Shown here piece by piece: positions 24,979 to 35,600 of a stretch of DNA of 64,000 nucleotides. The position numbers and the translations under genes were made by a program. Origin of the DNA: CAYSYM01 sp964435115 (GTDB lineage Bacteria > Chloroflexota > UBA6077 > CF-72); NCBI GenBank assembly GCA_964435115.1, contig CAYSYM010000005.1, positions 1-64,000 on the forward strand. Reading direction: 5' to 3'. The notes under the pieces are model-generated. The model made no database searches. It was given only the letters and a program-made list of their open reading frames with translations, and had not been told where the DNA came from. Within the stretch, counting starts at the first letter, position 1; every line of letters begins with the position of its first letter.

Positions 24979-26439
24979 ATGCCACGACCCCAGGTGCCGA
25001 ACCCATTCCGTACCTTCCAGGGCCGGCTGGCGACGACGTACGCCGGGCTGGCGCTCCTGGCCGTCGTGGTGTCCGCCGTCTACACCACCAGCAGCCTGCG
25101 CGGTGTGGTGTTGGAACGCATCGGGGTGGACCTGGAGGACGAGGCCCGCATCATTGCGGATAGCGTGGCCGAGCCGCTGGCACGCGGAGACTCGGCCGGG
25201 GTGGCGGCCTCCATCGCGCGCGCCGACGCGCTCACGCGTGCCCGCATCGTCGTCGTCAATCGCGACGGCGTGCGCGTCGCGGCCACGGACCCCGCGCCCA
25301 ACGAGCTGCAGGTTGGCGAGGTGAGCCTTCAGGAGGCGCTGAACGGCAAGAGCTTCGTCCTGGCCGGCGTGGCGCGTGGCGGCAGCCACGAGGTGGTGCA
25401 GGTGACCCAACCGATCTTCGGTGGAGACGGGAGGGTGGTGGGGGCCCTGCGAGCCTCCTACAACCTGGAAGACGTCGAGGACACCGTGGCTCGGCTGAAC
25501 GCCGCCACGATCGTGGGCGCGCTGGGTGCGGCCATTCTGGCGGCGGGGCTCGGAGTGATGCTCGCCACCACCGTCGCGCGCCCGGTCCGCCGCGTCGCGC
25601 AGTCCGCGCGCGACCTCGCCGCCGGCCGCCTCGCTACCCGCTTCCCGGAGCCGGCCGCCGGGACCGACGAGATCCGCGCGCTGATTGGCGCTTTCACTAC
25701 GCTTGCCGACCAGCTCACGCTGCTCGAGCAGGCCCGTCGCGAGTTCGCCTCGGACGTCTCGCACGAGCTGCACGCGCTCGCCTCGGCCATGCAGACCGGG
25801 GCCGAGGCGCTCCAGCGTGGCGCGGCTGAGGCCGACCCGGCGCTCAGCGAACGCCTCGTGGCCGGCCTCGTCGGCCACACCCGCCGGCTCACGCGCCTGG
25901 CCGACGACCTGCTGGAGCTAGCGCGCTGGGAGGGCGGCCGATTGCGCCTAGACCGAGTCGACTTCGACGTCGCAGACCTGGTCGAGGGGGTGCGCGACGA
26001 GTGGACGGCGGAAGCCGAGCGCCGCGGCTTAGTGCTGGAGACTCGTCTCCCTGGCACGTCGATGCCGTTGCACGGCGACCCGATCCGACTCGCGCAGGCG
26101 CTGGGGAACCTGGTCGAGAACGCCATCAAGTATGCGGGCACGGGCGGCCGCGTCCGCCTGGAAAGTGCCTGGAACGCGCGGCGCCGTACCTACGAGCTCG
26201 CGGTGGCCGATTCCGGCCCGGGCATCCCGGCGGACGTTCTGCCGCGGGTGTTCGACCGGTACTACCGGGTCGAGGGACGGGTGGGTGGCGGGCCCGGCGG
26301 GATGGGGCTGGGGCTCGCCATCGCCCGCGCCATCGCGGTCGCGCACGGAGGGGAGCTGACGGCCGAGAGCCCGCCCGGGGGAGGCGCACGTTTCACCCTG
26401 CGCCTCCCCCGGGCCGCCGCCCGCTCCCCCACCTCCTGA
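24979..26439 (+). CDS. Sensor histidine kinase with altered H-box
   Basis: A 486-residue membrane sensor: helix at about 16-35, an extracytoplasmic sensing domain (about 40-170), a second helix (about 177-197), HAMP (about 198-250), HisKA and HATPase. His262 sits in ASDVSHELHALASAM, where the usual sequence is SHELRTPL: the +4 position normally Thr/Asn, needed for phosphatase activity, is Ala266. ATP-binding boxes look intact: NLVENAIKYA (N), DSGPGIP (G1), VFDRYYR (F), GGMGLGLAI (G2). It would phosphorylate the upstream regulator; ability to dephosphorylate it is doubtful. Confidence 0.92.
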   Translation: MPRPQVPNPFRTFQGRLATTYAGLALLAVVVSAVYTTSSLRGVVLERIGVDLEDEARIIADSVAEPLARGDSAGVAASIARADALTRARIVVVNRDGVRVAATDPAPNELQVGEVSLQEALNGKSFVLAGVARGGSHEVVQVTQPIFGGDGRVVGALRASYNLEDVEDTVARLNAATIVGALGAAILAAGLGVMLATTVARPVRRVAQSARDLAAGRLATRFPEPAAGTDEIRALIGAFTTLADQLTLLEQARREFASDVSHELHALASAMQTGAEALQRGAAEADPALSERLVAGLVGHTRRLTRLADDLLELARWEGGRLRLDRVDFDVADLVEGVRDEWTAEAERRGLVLETRLPGTSMPLHGDPIRLAQALGNLVENAIKYAGTGGRVRLESAWNARRRTYELAVADSGPGIPADVLPRVFDRYYRVEGRVGGGPGGMGLGLAIARAIAVAHGGELTAESPPGGGARFTLRLPRAAARSPTS

Positions 26440-26475
26440 CCTGCTGCCGGCACCGGCCCGCGCGCCCCCGGCGGC

Positions 26476-27696
26476 TCAGCCTTCGAGGAGCAGCGCTTCT
26501 GGGTCTTCGATCAGCTCCTTGACGCGCACCAGGAACAGCACCGCCTCGCGCCCGTCGACGAGGCGGTGGTCGTAGGTGAGGGCCAGGTACATCATCGGCC
26601 GGATCACCACCTCGCCGCCGCGGGCCACCGGCCGCTCCTGGACGCGATGCATGCCCAGGATGCCCACCTGGGGTGGGCTGAGGATGGGCGTTGACAGGAG
26701 CGAGCCAAAGACCCCGCCGTTGGTGAGCGTGAAGGTGCCGCCGCGCAGGTCCTCCAGCGTCAGCGTGTTCGAGCGCGCCTTCTCCGCGAGCGTCGCGATC
26801 TCCTGCTCGATCTGGGCGAACGTCTTCCGATCCGCGTCGCGCACCACGGGTACCACCAGCCCGCCCTCGGCGCTGACGGCGATGCCGATGTCGTAGTAGT
26901 GCTTCAGCACGATCTCGTCGCCCTGGATCTCGGCGTTCAGGAACGGGAAGGCCTTAAGGGCGCCCACGGCCGCCCGGGTGAAGAACGCCATGAACCCGAG
27001 GCTGACACCGTGGCGGGCCTGGAACGCCTCCCGCCGCCGGGTGCGCACTGCGAGCACGGCGCTCATGTCCACCTCGTTGAAGGTGGTCAGCATGGCGGCC
27101 GTCCGCTGCGCTTCGAGCAGGCGCTGGGCGATCGTCTGGCGCCGCCGCGTCAGGCGCACCCGTGCTTCGCCGCGCGGGTCGGCGGGCCGGGCCGGCGCCG
27201 GCGTGGGGGGCCGCGGGGCCGCCGACTCCACCGCGGCGGGGGTGAGCGGGGCCTGCTGCTCGAGGTGTCGCTGGACATCCGCGCGCGTCACGCGCCCGGC
27301 GGTCCCGGTGCCGCCCACGCGGGCCAGGTCGATCCCGTGCTCTTCGGCCAGGCGCCGCGCCACCGGCGAGGCGTGCGGCCGGTCCTGCCCGTCCGGCCGG
27401 AGCGCCGGCGCGCTCTCGTCCACCGCGGCCCGGCCCGTGGCGGCCGGGAGTGGACCGGCGACCTCCCCGAGCGTCGCCAGCAGCTCGCCGGGGTGGACCG
27501 TGGTGCCCTCCGGGCGCTCGATCCGCTCCAGCGTGCCGGCGCGCTCGGCCGCGACGTCCACGTTCACCTTCTCGGTCTCGAGCTGCACCAGCGCCTCGCC
27601 CGCCTCCACCCGCTCGCCAACCCGCTTCAGCCACGACCCGACCGTCGCCTCGACCACGGACTCGCCCAGCGCGGGCACCCGCACCTCAACCGGCAT
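26476..27696 (-). CDS. sucB: 2-oxoglutarate dehydrogenase E2, dihydrolipoyl succinyltransferase
   Basis: A 406-residue E2. The lipoyl domain carries Lys43 in QLETEKVNVDV; a Pro/Ala linker leads to the E1/E3-binding domain (VARRLAEEHGIDLARVGGTG, about 113-132), a second linker, and the catalytic acyltransferase domain ending in TYDHRLVDG with His377 and Asp381. It transfers the succinyl group from lipoyl-Lys to CoA. ATG 27696 is 35 bp after the sucA stop, so sucA-sucB form one operon. No lpd (E3) is nearby. Confidence 0.94.
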   Translation of the reverse strand: MPVEVRVPALGESVVEATVGSWLKRVGERVEAGEALVQLETEKVNVDVAAERAGTLERIERPEGTTVHPGELLATLGEVAGPLPAATGRAAVDESAPALRPDGQDRPHASPVARRLAEEHGIDLARVGGTGTAGRVTRADVQRHLEQQAPLTPAAVESAAPRPPTPAPARPADPRGEARVRLTRRRQTIAQRLLEAQRTAAMLTTFNEVDMSAVLAVRTRRREAFQARHGVSLGFMAFFTRAAVGALKAFPFLNAEIQGDEIVLKHYYDIGIAVSAEGGLVVPVVRDADRKTFAQIEQEIATLAEKARSNTLTLEDLRGGTFTLTNGGVFGSLLSTPILSPPQVGILGMHRVQERPVARGGEVVIRPMMYLALTYDHRLVDGREAVLFLVRVKELIEDPEALLLEG

Positions 27697-27731
27697 GGCT
27701 TCTCACTCCCTCTTGCGCCCACCCACCTGCG

Positions 27732-30557
27732 TCAGCCCCCGGCCGGCTCGGCAGCCGGCTGGGACGCGAGCGGCGCCTCCACGATCCGCCGCTGCGTGGC
27801 GGCGTGGGCTTCCGGCCAGCCCTCGGCCGGGCTGGCGCTTGGCGGCCGGCCCACGTACTGCAGGGTCCGCCCGGGCCCGAGGAGCTCGCGCAGGAGCGGC
27901 TCGACGTAGGTCCAGGCGCCCATGTTGCGTGGCTCTTCCTGCAGCCAGAGCACCTCGGGCGCCCCGGCGTACGCGTCGAGCACGGCGCGCACCTCGGCCG
28001 CGGGGAACGGGTAGAGCTGCTCGACTCGTACCAGCGCCAGCGACGCGGCGGGAGGGCGCGCGCGCTGACCCGCCACGTCGGCCCAGATCTTCCCGCTACA
28101 CAGCACGAGGCGCCGCACCCGGGCTGGCTGCGCGGCTGCCCGCGCGTCGTCCAGCACTGGGTGGAACCTCCCGCCGGCCAACTCCGGCGCCCGGGCGGCC
28201 GCCAGAGGGTGGCGCAGCAGACTCTTGGGGGTAAAGACGACGAGTGGACGCGGCTCAGCGCGCAGTGAGGCGGCCTGGCGGCGCAGCAGGTGGTAGTACT
28301 GGGCGGCCGTCGAGCAGTTGGCTACGCGGATGTTGTCCTCCGCGGCGAGCTGGAGGAAGCGCTCCAGACGCCCGCCGGAGTGGTCCGGGCCCTGGCCCTC
28401 CCATGCGTGCGGGAGCAAGAGGACGAGACCAGAGCGGAGGCCCCACTTGGCCTCGCCGGACACGATGAATTCGTCGACGACCACCTGCGCGCCGTTGATG
28501 AAGTCGCCGTACTGCGCCTCCCAGAGCACGAGGGTGCCGGGGTGGTGGACGCTGTAGCCGTACTCGAAGCCCAGGGCCGCGTTCTCCGAGAGGGGGCTGT
28601 TCCACGCCTCGAATGGCGCGTGCTCGCCCGGCAGCTCGCGCAAGGGCGTGAACGCCGCGCCGGTGCGGGCGGCGAAGAACGTGAGGTGGCGCTGGCTGAA
28701 CGTCCCGCGGACTGTGTCCTGGCCGGCCACGCGGATGGGGATACCCTGGCCGAGGATGGTGGCGAACGCCAGCGCTTCCGCGTGGCCCCAGTCAATCGGG
28801 GCATCCGGGTCCTCGAAGGCGGCCCGGCGGCGCTGGATGGGCCGCGCCAGCTTCGGGTTGAGCGCGAAGCCCTCGGGCAGGCGAGTCAGCGCCTGGTTCA
28901 GCTCGCGTAGCGCCTCGAGCGAGACCGGCTCGAGCGCGGTGGAGGCGGCCGGCTTCCCATCCGCTCGCTCGTCGGCACCCGGCGCGGGCCGCCGCGCGGC
29001 CAGCGCCTGCTCGGCGCGCACGGCTCCGGGCCCCGGCCGCTCGTCCGCCCGGGCCCGGGCGAGCACCGACTCGCGGATGCGCTGGAACTCGTCCAGGCCC
29101 GCCTGCAGCAGGGCGTCTGGCTCGCCAGCGCCCACCACGCCGCGCCGCACCAGCTCCGCGGCGAACTGCTCGCGGACCGTCGGCAGCTCGCGGATGGTGG
29201 CGTACATGCGGGGCTGGGTGAACGACGGGTCGTCCCCCTCATTGTGCCCCCAGCGGCGGTAGCCGATGAGGTCGATCAGGAAGTCCTTCTTGAAGCGGGT
29301 CCGGTACGCGACCGCCAGCCGGGTGGCCGCCAGGCAGGCAACCGGGTCGTTGGCGTTCACGTGGACGATGGGGATCTCGAAGCCCTTGGCCAGGTCGCTC
29401 GCGTACAGGGTGGAGCGACCGTGGGTGGGCTCCGTCGTGAAGCCAAGCTGGTTGTTCGTGATCACGTGCAGGGTGCCGCCCGTGCTGTAGCCCGCCAGGC
29501 GCGACAGGTTGAGCGTCTCGGCCACCACCCCCTGCCCGGGGAAGGCAGCGTCGCCGTGGATCAGCACGGCCAGCGCGGTCCCGTGGTCGTTGGCCGCCCG
29601 GGCCATCCCCTCGACGACCGGGTCCACGGCCTCCAGGTGGCTGGGGTTGGGCACCAGGATGACTGCCACTACCCCGGCGTGGTCGGCCGGGTAGGCCCGC
29701 CGCCCGCCGGCGTGGTACTTCACGTCGCCCGCCCAGCCCTCACCGGCGCTGCCGGACGGAGCGGCGGGCGCGACCGGCGCCCAGCCCTCGAACTCGGCCA
29801 CGATCCGCTCGTACGGCTTGCCGAGCACGTGGGCCAGCACGTTCAGGCGGCCGCGGTGCGCCATGCCGAGCGCAATCAGGCGAATGCCCTCCCCGCCGGC
29901 GCGGTCGATCAGCTCGTCGAGCATCGGGATCAGCATGCCCAGACCCTCGATGGAGAACCGCGTCTGCCCGGGGTAGGCACGCTGGAGGAAGCGCTCGAAC
30001 GCCGACAGCTCGGTCAGTCGATCAAGCAACGTCCGCTCGTCGACCGGGTCGGCCGGCGGGCGGAAGCGCTCTTCCTCGACCGCCGCGAACAGCCAGGCGC
30101 GCTCCTCGGGTACCTGCACGTGGCTGAACTCGTAGCCGGTCGTGGCGCAGTAGATCCCCCACAGCCGCTGGATCGCCTCCGCGGCACTGCGTGCCGCCCG
30201 CGCCGTGGGCCCACCCACCACGCTGGCCGGTACGAGCGCCAGGTCGTCCTCGCGGACCCCGTGGCTCGTCAGGTCTAGCTGGGGGTCGCCGGGAGGCGGC
30301 GACCCGAGGGGGTCGAGGTGGGCGCCGCGGTGCCCGTAGAGCCGAATGGCCTGGGCCACGTCCGCGGCCGCGGCCGCCACGGAGACGTCCAGGCCGGCGG
30401 TGACCTCCGGTGGCGCGCCAGGCGCCGGGCCGGCACTGAGCGAAGCGAGCGCGGCCCGGGTCGCTGCGTCCAGCGCCTGCGGGTCGCGCCGCGCCCGCTC
30501 CCGCAGCTCCTCGACGTACCCGGCGTTCGGCCCGTAGAACTGCTCCAGATCGTCCAT
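27732..30557 (-). CDS. sucA: 2-oxoglutarate dehydrogenase E1
   Basis: A 941-residue ThDP-dependent decarboxylase of the TCA cycle, normal E1o length. The N-terminal E2-contact segment MDDLEQFYGPNAGYVEEL is present; the ThDP/Mg site reads GDAAFPGQGVVAETLNLS (about 334-351) with NNQLGFTT; EFSH, NHPSHLEAVDP-like (PNPSHLEAVDP) and KWGLRSGLVLLLPHAWEGQG (C-terminal transketolase-like) follow. It has no fused N-terminal succinyltransferase of the mycobacterial Kgd type, consistent with separate sucB. It is divergent from treZ. Confidence 0.95.
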   Translation of the reverse strand: MDDLEQFYGPNAGYVEELRERARRDPQALDAATRAALASLSAGPAPGAPPEVTAGLDVSVAAAAADVAQAIRLYGHRGAHLDPLGSPPPGDPQLDLTSHGVREDDLALVPASVVGGPTARAARSAAEAIQRLWGIYCATTGYEFSHVQVPEERAWLFAAVEEERFRPPADPVDERTLLDRLTELSAFERFLQRAYPGQTRFSIEGLGMLIPMLDELIDRAGGEGIRLIALGMAHRGRLNVLAHVLGKPYERIVAEFEGWAPVAPAAPSGSAGEGWAGDVKYHAGGRRAYPADHAGVVAVILVPNPSHLEAVDPVVEGMARAANDHGTALAVLIHGDAAFPGQGVVAETLNLSRLAGYSTGGTLHVITNNQLGFTTEPTHGRSTLYASDLAKGFEIPIVHVNANDPVACLAATRLAVAYRTRFKKDFLIDLIGYRRWGHNEGDDPSFTQPRMYATIRELPTVREQFAAELVRRGVVGAGEPDALLQAGLDEFQRIRESVLARARADERPGPGAVRAEQALAARRPAPGADERADGKPAASTALEPVSLEALRELNQALTRLPEGFALNPKLARPIQRRRAAFEDPDAPIDWGHAEALAFATILGQGIPIRVAGQDTVRGTFSQRHLTFFAARTGAAFTPLRELPGEHAPFEAWNSPLSENAALGFEYGYSVHHPGTLVLWEAQYGDFINGAQVVVDEFIVSGEAKWGLRSGLVLLLPHAWEGQGPDHSGGRLERFLQLAAEDNIRVANCSTAAQYYHLLRRQAASLRAEPRPLVVFTPKSLLRHPLAAARAPELAGGRFHPVLDDARAAAQPARVRRLVLCSGKIWADVAGQRARPPAASLALVRVEQLYPFPAAEVRAVLDAYAGAPEVLWLQEEPRNMGAWTYVEPLLRELLGPGRTLQYVGRPPSASPAEGWPEAHAATQRRIVEAPLASQPAAEPAGG

Positions 30558-30725
30558 CCTGCTCGGGCGCCCTCACCTACTAACTGTACGCCCGGAGCGC
30601 GGGCGGCGTGCGCGTCGGCACCGCCACGCCGGCCACCACGCCGTGGCACACTTCGCTCACATGCCTGGCGGCAGAACCATAGGGCACGCCGTGCGCCGCT
30701 GCGCCCGTCTCCGGGGGCGCGTGGG

Positions 30726-32612
30726 ATGAGGCCAACGCGCTGGCGCCTCGACATGGGCGCCACCCTCACCCCTGAGGGTGTTCACTTCCGCGTGTGGGCG
30801 CCGGCGGCGCGGCGCGTAGAGGTCGAGCTGCAGGCGACCCCGGTGCGCTCCGTGCCGATGCAGCGCGCGGACGATGGCACCTGGGCCACCGTCGTCGCCG
30901 AGGCCAGCGCCGGCACGCGCTACCGGTACCGCCTGGACGGCGGCGGGTCTTTCCCCGACCCCTACTCGCGCAGCCAGCCCGAGGGGGTCCACGGCCCATC
31001 GGAGGTCGTCGACTCGGAGGCGTACGCGTGGCACGACGCGGCCTGGCGGGGCGTCCCGGCCAACAAGGGGCTCGTCATCTACCAGTGCCACGTCGGGACG
31101 GCCACGCCGGAGGGCACCTTCGACGCCCTGGCGGGCCAGCTCGACCGGCTGGTGCAGCTTGGAGTGAACGCGGTGCAACTCCTGCCGGTGGCCGAGTTCC
31201 CCGGCCGGCGCAACTGGGGGTACGACGGCGTGGACCTGTTCGCGCCCACCCGCGCCTACGGTGGGGTGGCCGGGCTGAAGCGCCTCGTCGACGCCGCGCA
31301 CCGGCGCGGGCTGGGCGTCATCCTGGACGTCGTCTACAACCACTTCGGGCCGGATGGGAACTACCTGCGCCACTTCTCGCCGGCCTACTTCACCCACCGC
31401 TACCACACGCCGTGGGGTGACGCGGTCAACTACGATGGCGAGCACAGCCCGTGGGTGCGGAAGCTGGCTGTCGACAACGCCCGCTACTGGGTCCACGAGT
31501 ACCACGTCGACGGCCTGCGGCTGGATGCCACGCACGCCATCCACGACCGCTCTGAGCGCCACGTGCTGCAGGAGCTGGTGGAGGCCGTCCGCCAGTCGCT
31601 CCCCGCGGGCCGGCAAGTGGTGCTGATCGCGGAGACGGACGAGAACGACGCGCGCTACCTGCTTCCCGCCAGCCAGGGTGGCTACGGCTTCGACGTCGTC
31701 TACGCGGACGACTTCCACCACTCCCTGCGGCGCTACCTGGCCGGCGACGACGAGGGGTACTACCGGGACTACCAGGGCACGCTGGCCGAGGTGGCGCGCA
31801 TCGTCGAGCAGGGGTGGCTGTACGAAGGCCAGGCTTCCACTGTCACCGGGCGGCCGCGCGGAACCCCGGTGCGTGATCGACCTGCCTGGCAGCTCCAGTT
31901 CATGCTCCAGAACCACGACCAGGTGGGCAACCGGCCGTTCGGCGACCGGCTGACGCAGAGCCTGGATCCGGCGACCTACCGCGCCGCCTCGGCGCTCCTC
32001 CTGCTCCTGCCGTACACGCCGCTGCTGTTCATGGGCCAGGAGTTCGCCGCCGCGACCCCGTTCCAGTTCTTCACCGACCACGAGCCTGACCTTGGCCGGC
32101 GAGTCACCGCCGGGCGACGGGCGGAGTTCACCGGGTGGCAGGCGTTTCGCGACCCCGCCCGAGCCGCGGCGATCCCGGACCCGCAGGCCGAAGCCACCTT
32201 CCTGCGGGCGAAGCTCGACCTGAGCGAGCGCGCCCGCCCGCCAGGCGCGCAGGTCGAGGCGCTCTACCGGGCGCTGCTGCACCTACGGCGCAGCGACCCG
32301 GTGCTCAGGCGGCAGGATCGCCAGCAGATGCGCGCCCGGGCGGTGGCCCAGGACCTCCTGCTGGTACACCAGTGGAACGGGCCAGCGCACCGCGTGCTGC
32401 TGGCGAACTTCGGCGCCACCGCCGCGGTCGAGCTGGCAGCCTTTACCCCGCCCGCGGCCCTCGCTCGTCGCGGGCAGAGAGCGCCGCGGGTCCTCCTTAG
32501 CACGGCCGAGGCACGGTTCGGTGGATCGGGCGCGCCCGTGCCCGTGGATGGGGAGGCCATCGCCGTGCCGGAGCGCACCGGCGTCCTGCTGGCCTGGGAC
32601 GCGCGTGCCTGA
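30726..32612 (+). CDS. treZ: Malto-oligosyltrehalose trehalohydrolase
   Basis: A 628-residue GH13 enzyme. N-terminal CBM48-like domain (VHFRVWAPAARRVEVELQ, about 19-36) precedes the barrel: DVVYNHFGPDGNYL (about 201-214), nucleophile Asp267 in VDGLRLDATHAIHD, acid/base Glu303 in LIAETDENDAR, and the third carboxylate Asp398 in QNHDQVGNR. It releases trehalose from maltooligosyl-trehalose, the second step of the TreY-TreZ route. ATG 30726 was chosen for the start of the CBM48 domain. The 3' end overlaps treY by 8 bp. Confidence 0.95.
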   Translation: MRPTRWRLDMGATLTPEGVHFRVWAPAARRVEVELQATPVRSVPMQRADDGTWATVVAEASAGTRYRYRLDGGGSFPDPYSRSQPEGVHGPSEVVDSEAYAWHDAAWRGVPANKGLVIYQCHVGTATPEGTFDALAGQLDRLVQLGVNAVQLLPVAEFPGRRNWGYDGVDLFAPTRAYGGVAGLKRLVDAAHRRGLGVILDVVYNHFGPDGNYLRHFSPAYFTHRYHTPWGDAVNYDGEHSPWVRKLAVDNARYWVHEYHVDGLRLDATHAIHDRSERHVLQELVEAVRQSLPAGRQVVLIAETDENDARYLLPASQGGYGFDVVYADDFHHSLRRYLAGDDEGYYRDYQGTLAEVARIVEQGWLYEGQASTVTGRPRGTPVRDRPAWQLQFMLQNHDQVGNRPFGDRLTQSLDPATYRAASALLLLLPYTPLLFMGQEFAAATPFQFFTDHEPDLGRRVTAGRRAEFTGWQAFRDPARAAAIPDPQAEATFLRAKLDLSERARPPGAQVEALYRALLHLRRSDPVLRRQDRQQMRARAVAQDLLLVHQWNGPAHRVLLANFGATAAVELAAFTPPAALARRGQRAPRVLLSTAEARFGGSGAPVPVDGEAIAVPERTGVLLAWDARA

Positions 32613-35600
32613 GCGGGCCGGACGCGCCGCGCGGCCCGCCAGCCCCCCGGCCGACCGGGCGCGCTCGCTCCAGGCGCAGCGCGCGGCGGTCCAGCGGCTG
32701 CCGCTCCCGCCGGCTCCATCGGCCACCTACCGGGTGCAGTTCCACGCGGGGTTCGGGTTCGACGCGGCGCGCCGCCTGGTGGGCTACCTCCACGACCTGG
32801 GCGTGAGCCACCTGTACGCGTCGCCCTACCTGCGAGCACGCTCAGGCAGCACGCACGGCTACGACGTGGCCGACCCGAACGCGCTGAACCCGGAGCTGGG
32901 GACGGGCGAGGAGTACGCGCAGCTCGTCGCCGAGCTGCGGGCGCACGGGATGGGCCAGCTCGTCGACGTCGTGCCAAACCACATGGGGATCGGCGATCCC
33001 GGCAACGTGCGCTGGCTGGACGTGCTCGAGAACGGCCCGAGCTCGGTCTACGCGCCGTTCTTCGACATCAACTGGAGCCCGCTCAAGGCGGAGCCGCGGG
33101 ACCACAACCGGCTGATCCTGCCCACCCTCGGCGACCAGTACGGCAACGTCCTGGAGGCCGGCGAGCTGGCCCTGGGCTACGCAGATGGGGCCTTCTTCAT
33201 CCGCTACTACGACCGCCGCTTCCCGGTGGCGCCCGATACCTACCCGCTCATCCTGGCCGAGTGCCTGGACACGCTGCAGGACGAGCTGGGGCGCAGGCAC
33301 GAGCAGGTCCAGGAGCTGGCGAGCATCCTGACCGCGATCCGCCACCTGCCGCCGCGCGGCGGGCGCGACCCGGCCGCGCTGGAGGAGCGCAATCGCGAGA
33401 AGGAGATCGTCAAGCGCCGCCTCAGGCTGCTCTACGCGGAGTCGCCACCCCTCCGCGCGGCGCTCCAGCGTGCGCTCCAGGCGCTCAACGGGACGCCGGG
33501 CGATCGCGCCAGCTTCGACCGCCTCGACGCCCTGCTCGAGCAGCAGTCGTACCGGCTGGCGTTCTGGCGCGTCGCGGCCGAGGAGATCAACTACCGGCGC
33601 TTCTTCGACATCAGCGAGCTGGCAGCGGTGCGCATGGAGGACCCGGCCGTCTTCCACGAGACCCACCGCCTCCTGCTGCGCCTGGTCAGGGAAGGGACGG
33701 TCTCGGGGCTGCGCATCGACCATCCGGACGGGCTGCGCGACCCGGCCCGCTACCTGTGGCAGCTCCAGCGGAGCTGCCTGGCGCACTTCTACGCGGGGCG
33801 ACTCGACGCAGCCGGACCGGCGAGTGCGACCGGCGCCGGCGGGCCCGCGACGCCCGCGCCGACGCTGGAGGAGGAGCTCGGGGCGCTCGTCGACCGCGAG
33901 CTGCGCCGCCGCCGCCGGTCGCCCCGGGAGCAGGCGTTCTACGTCGTGGTCGAGAAGATCCTGGGCGGCGAGGAGGAGCTGCCGGCCGCGTGGCCCGTGC
34001 ACGGCACGACCGGCTACGACTTCCTGAACGCGGCCGGCGGCCTGTTCGTCAACCGTGAGAACGGGCGAGCGTTTCACGCCCTGTACACCCGGTTCATCCG
34101 CCAGGATCTCCGCTACCGCGACCTGGCCAACTCGGCCAAGAAGATGGCGATGCTCATCTCGCTCGCCAGCGAGGTGAACGAGCTGGGCTATGAGCTGAAG
34201 CGCATCGCCAGCGTCGACCGGCGCCGCCGCGACTTCACCCTCAACCTGCTGAGCTTCGCCATCCGCGAGGTAATCGCGGCCCTGCCCGTGTACCGAACCT
34301 ACATCGACCCTGAGACTGGCGCGGCCAGCCAGACGGACCGAGTGTACGTGGAGAGCGCCGTGGCCGAGGCGAAGCGGCGCAACCCCCGGACGGACCCGTC
34401 GATCTTCGACTTCATTCGCGGCACCCTGCTGGGGCCGGCGAATCCCGCGCCGGTGCCCCGGGCCTCGGACGCGGAGGGCACGGCTGGCGGCGCGCCCCCC
34501 GAGTCCGAGGCGCTGCGCCTGCAGTTCATCGCCCCGTTCCAGCAGACGACCGGGCCCGTCATGGCCAAGGGGGTCGAAGACACGGCGTTCTACGTCTACA
34601 ACCGACTCCTTGCGCTGAACGAGGTCGGCGGCGAGCCAGACCGGTTCGGCACCTCGATCACCGCCTTCCACCGCCAGAACCAGCGCCGGGCGCGCGCCTG
34701 GCCGACGGCCCTGCTCGCCACGTCGACGCATGACACCAAGCGCAGCGAAGACGTCCGGGCCCGCATCGCTGTCCTGTCGGAGCTCCCCCGCGAGTGGCGC
34801 GCCGCGCTGACGCGCTGGAGCCGGCTTAACGGGCGGAAGAAGCACAGCGTGGACGGTCGGCAGGCGCCGGACCGTAACGAGGAGTACCTGCTCTACCAGA
34901 CCCTGCTCGGCGCCTGGCCGCTCGAGCCCCTGGACGCCGGGCAGTACGCGACGTTCCGCGACCGCATCGCGGCGGCGATGCTGAAGTCCGTCAAGGAGGC
35001 GAAGGTCAACACGAGCTGGATCAACCCCAACGCGGCCTACGAGGCGGCGGTCCAGCAGTTCGTGCACGCCATCCTGGATACCGGCGCGCCCAACCCGTTC
35101 CTGGAGGACTTCCACGCCCTCCGCGAGCGGGTCGCCTTCTTCGGCCTGTTCAACGCACTCTCCCAGACGCTCCTGAAGCTCACCTCACCCGGCGTGCCGG
35201 ACATCTACCAGGGCAACGAGGTGTGGGACTTCAGCCTGGTCGACCCGGACAACCGCCGGCCGGTCGACTACGCCCGCCGCATGGACCTGCTGCGGTCCCT
35301 CCGGCGGGCGAGCACCGGGGGCGTGGCCCTCCGTCCGTTCGCCCGTGGGCTGTTGGAGACGCTGGCGGACGGGCGCATCAAGCTGTGGCTGACGCACCGG
35401 GCGCTGCGCCTGCGACAGGACTGCCCGGAGCTGTTCGGACGTGGGAGCTACGTGCCCCTGCGCGCCGCGGGACCGAAGAAGCGCCACGTCTGCGCATTCG
35501 CGCGGGTGTGGGAAGGGCAGCGGGTGATCGTGGTGGCCCCGGTCCTCCTGGCCGGGCTGACGCGAGCCACGCCGGTGCCGCCGATGGGTCGGGAGGTGTG

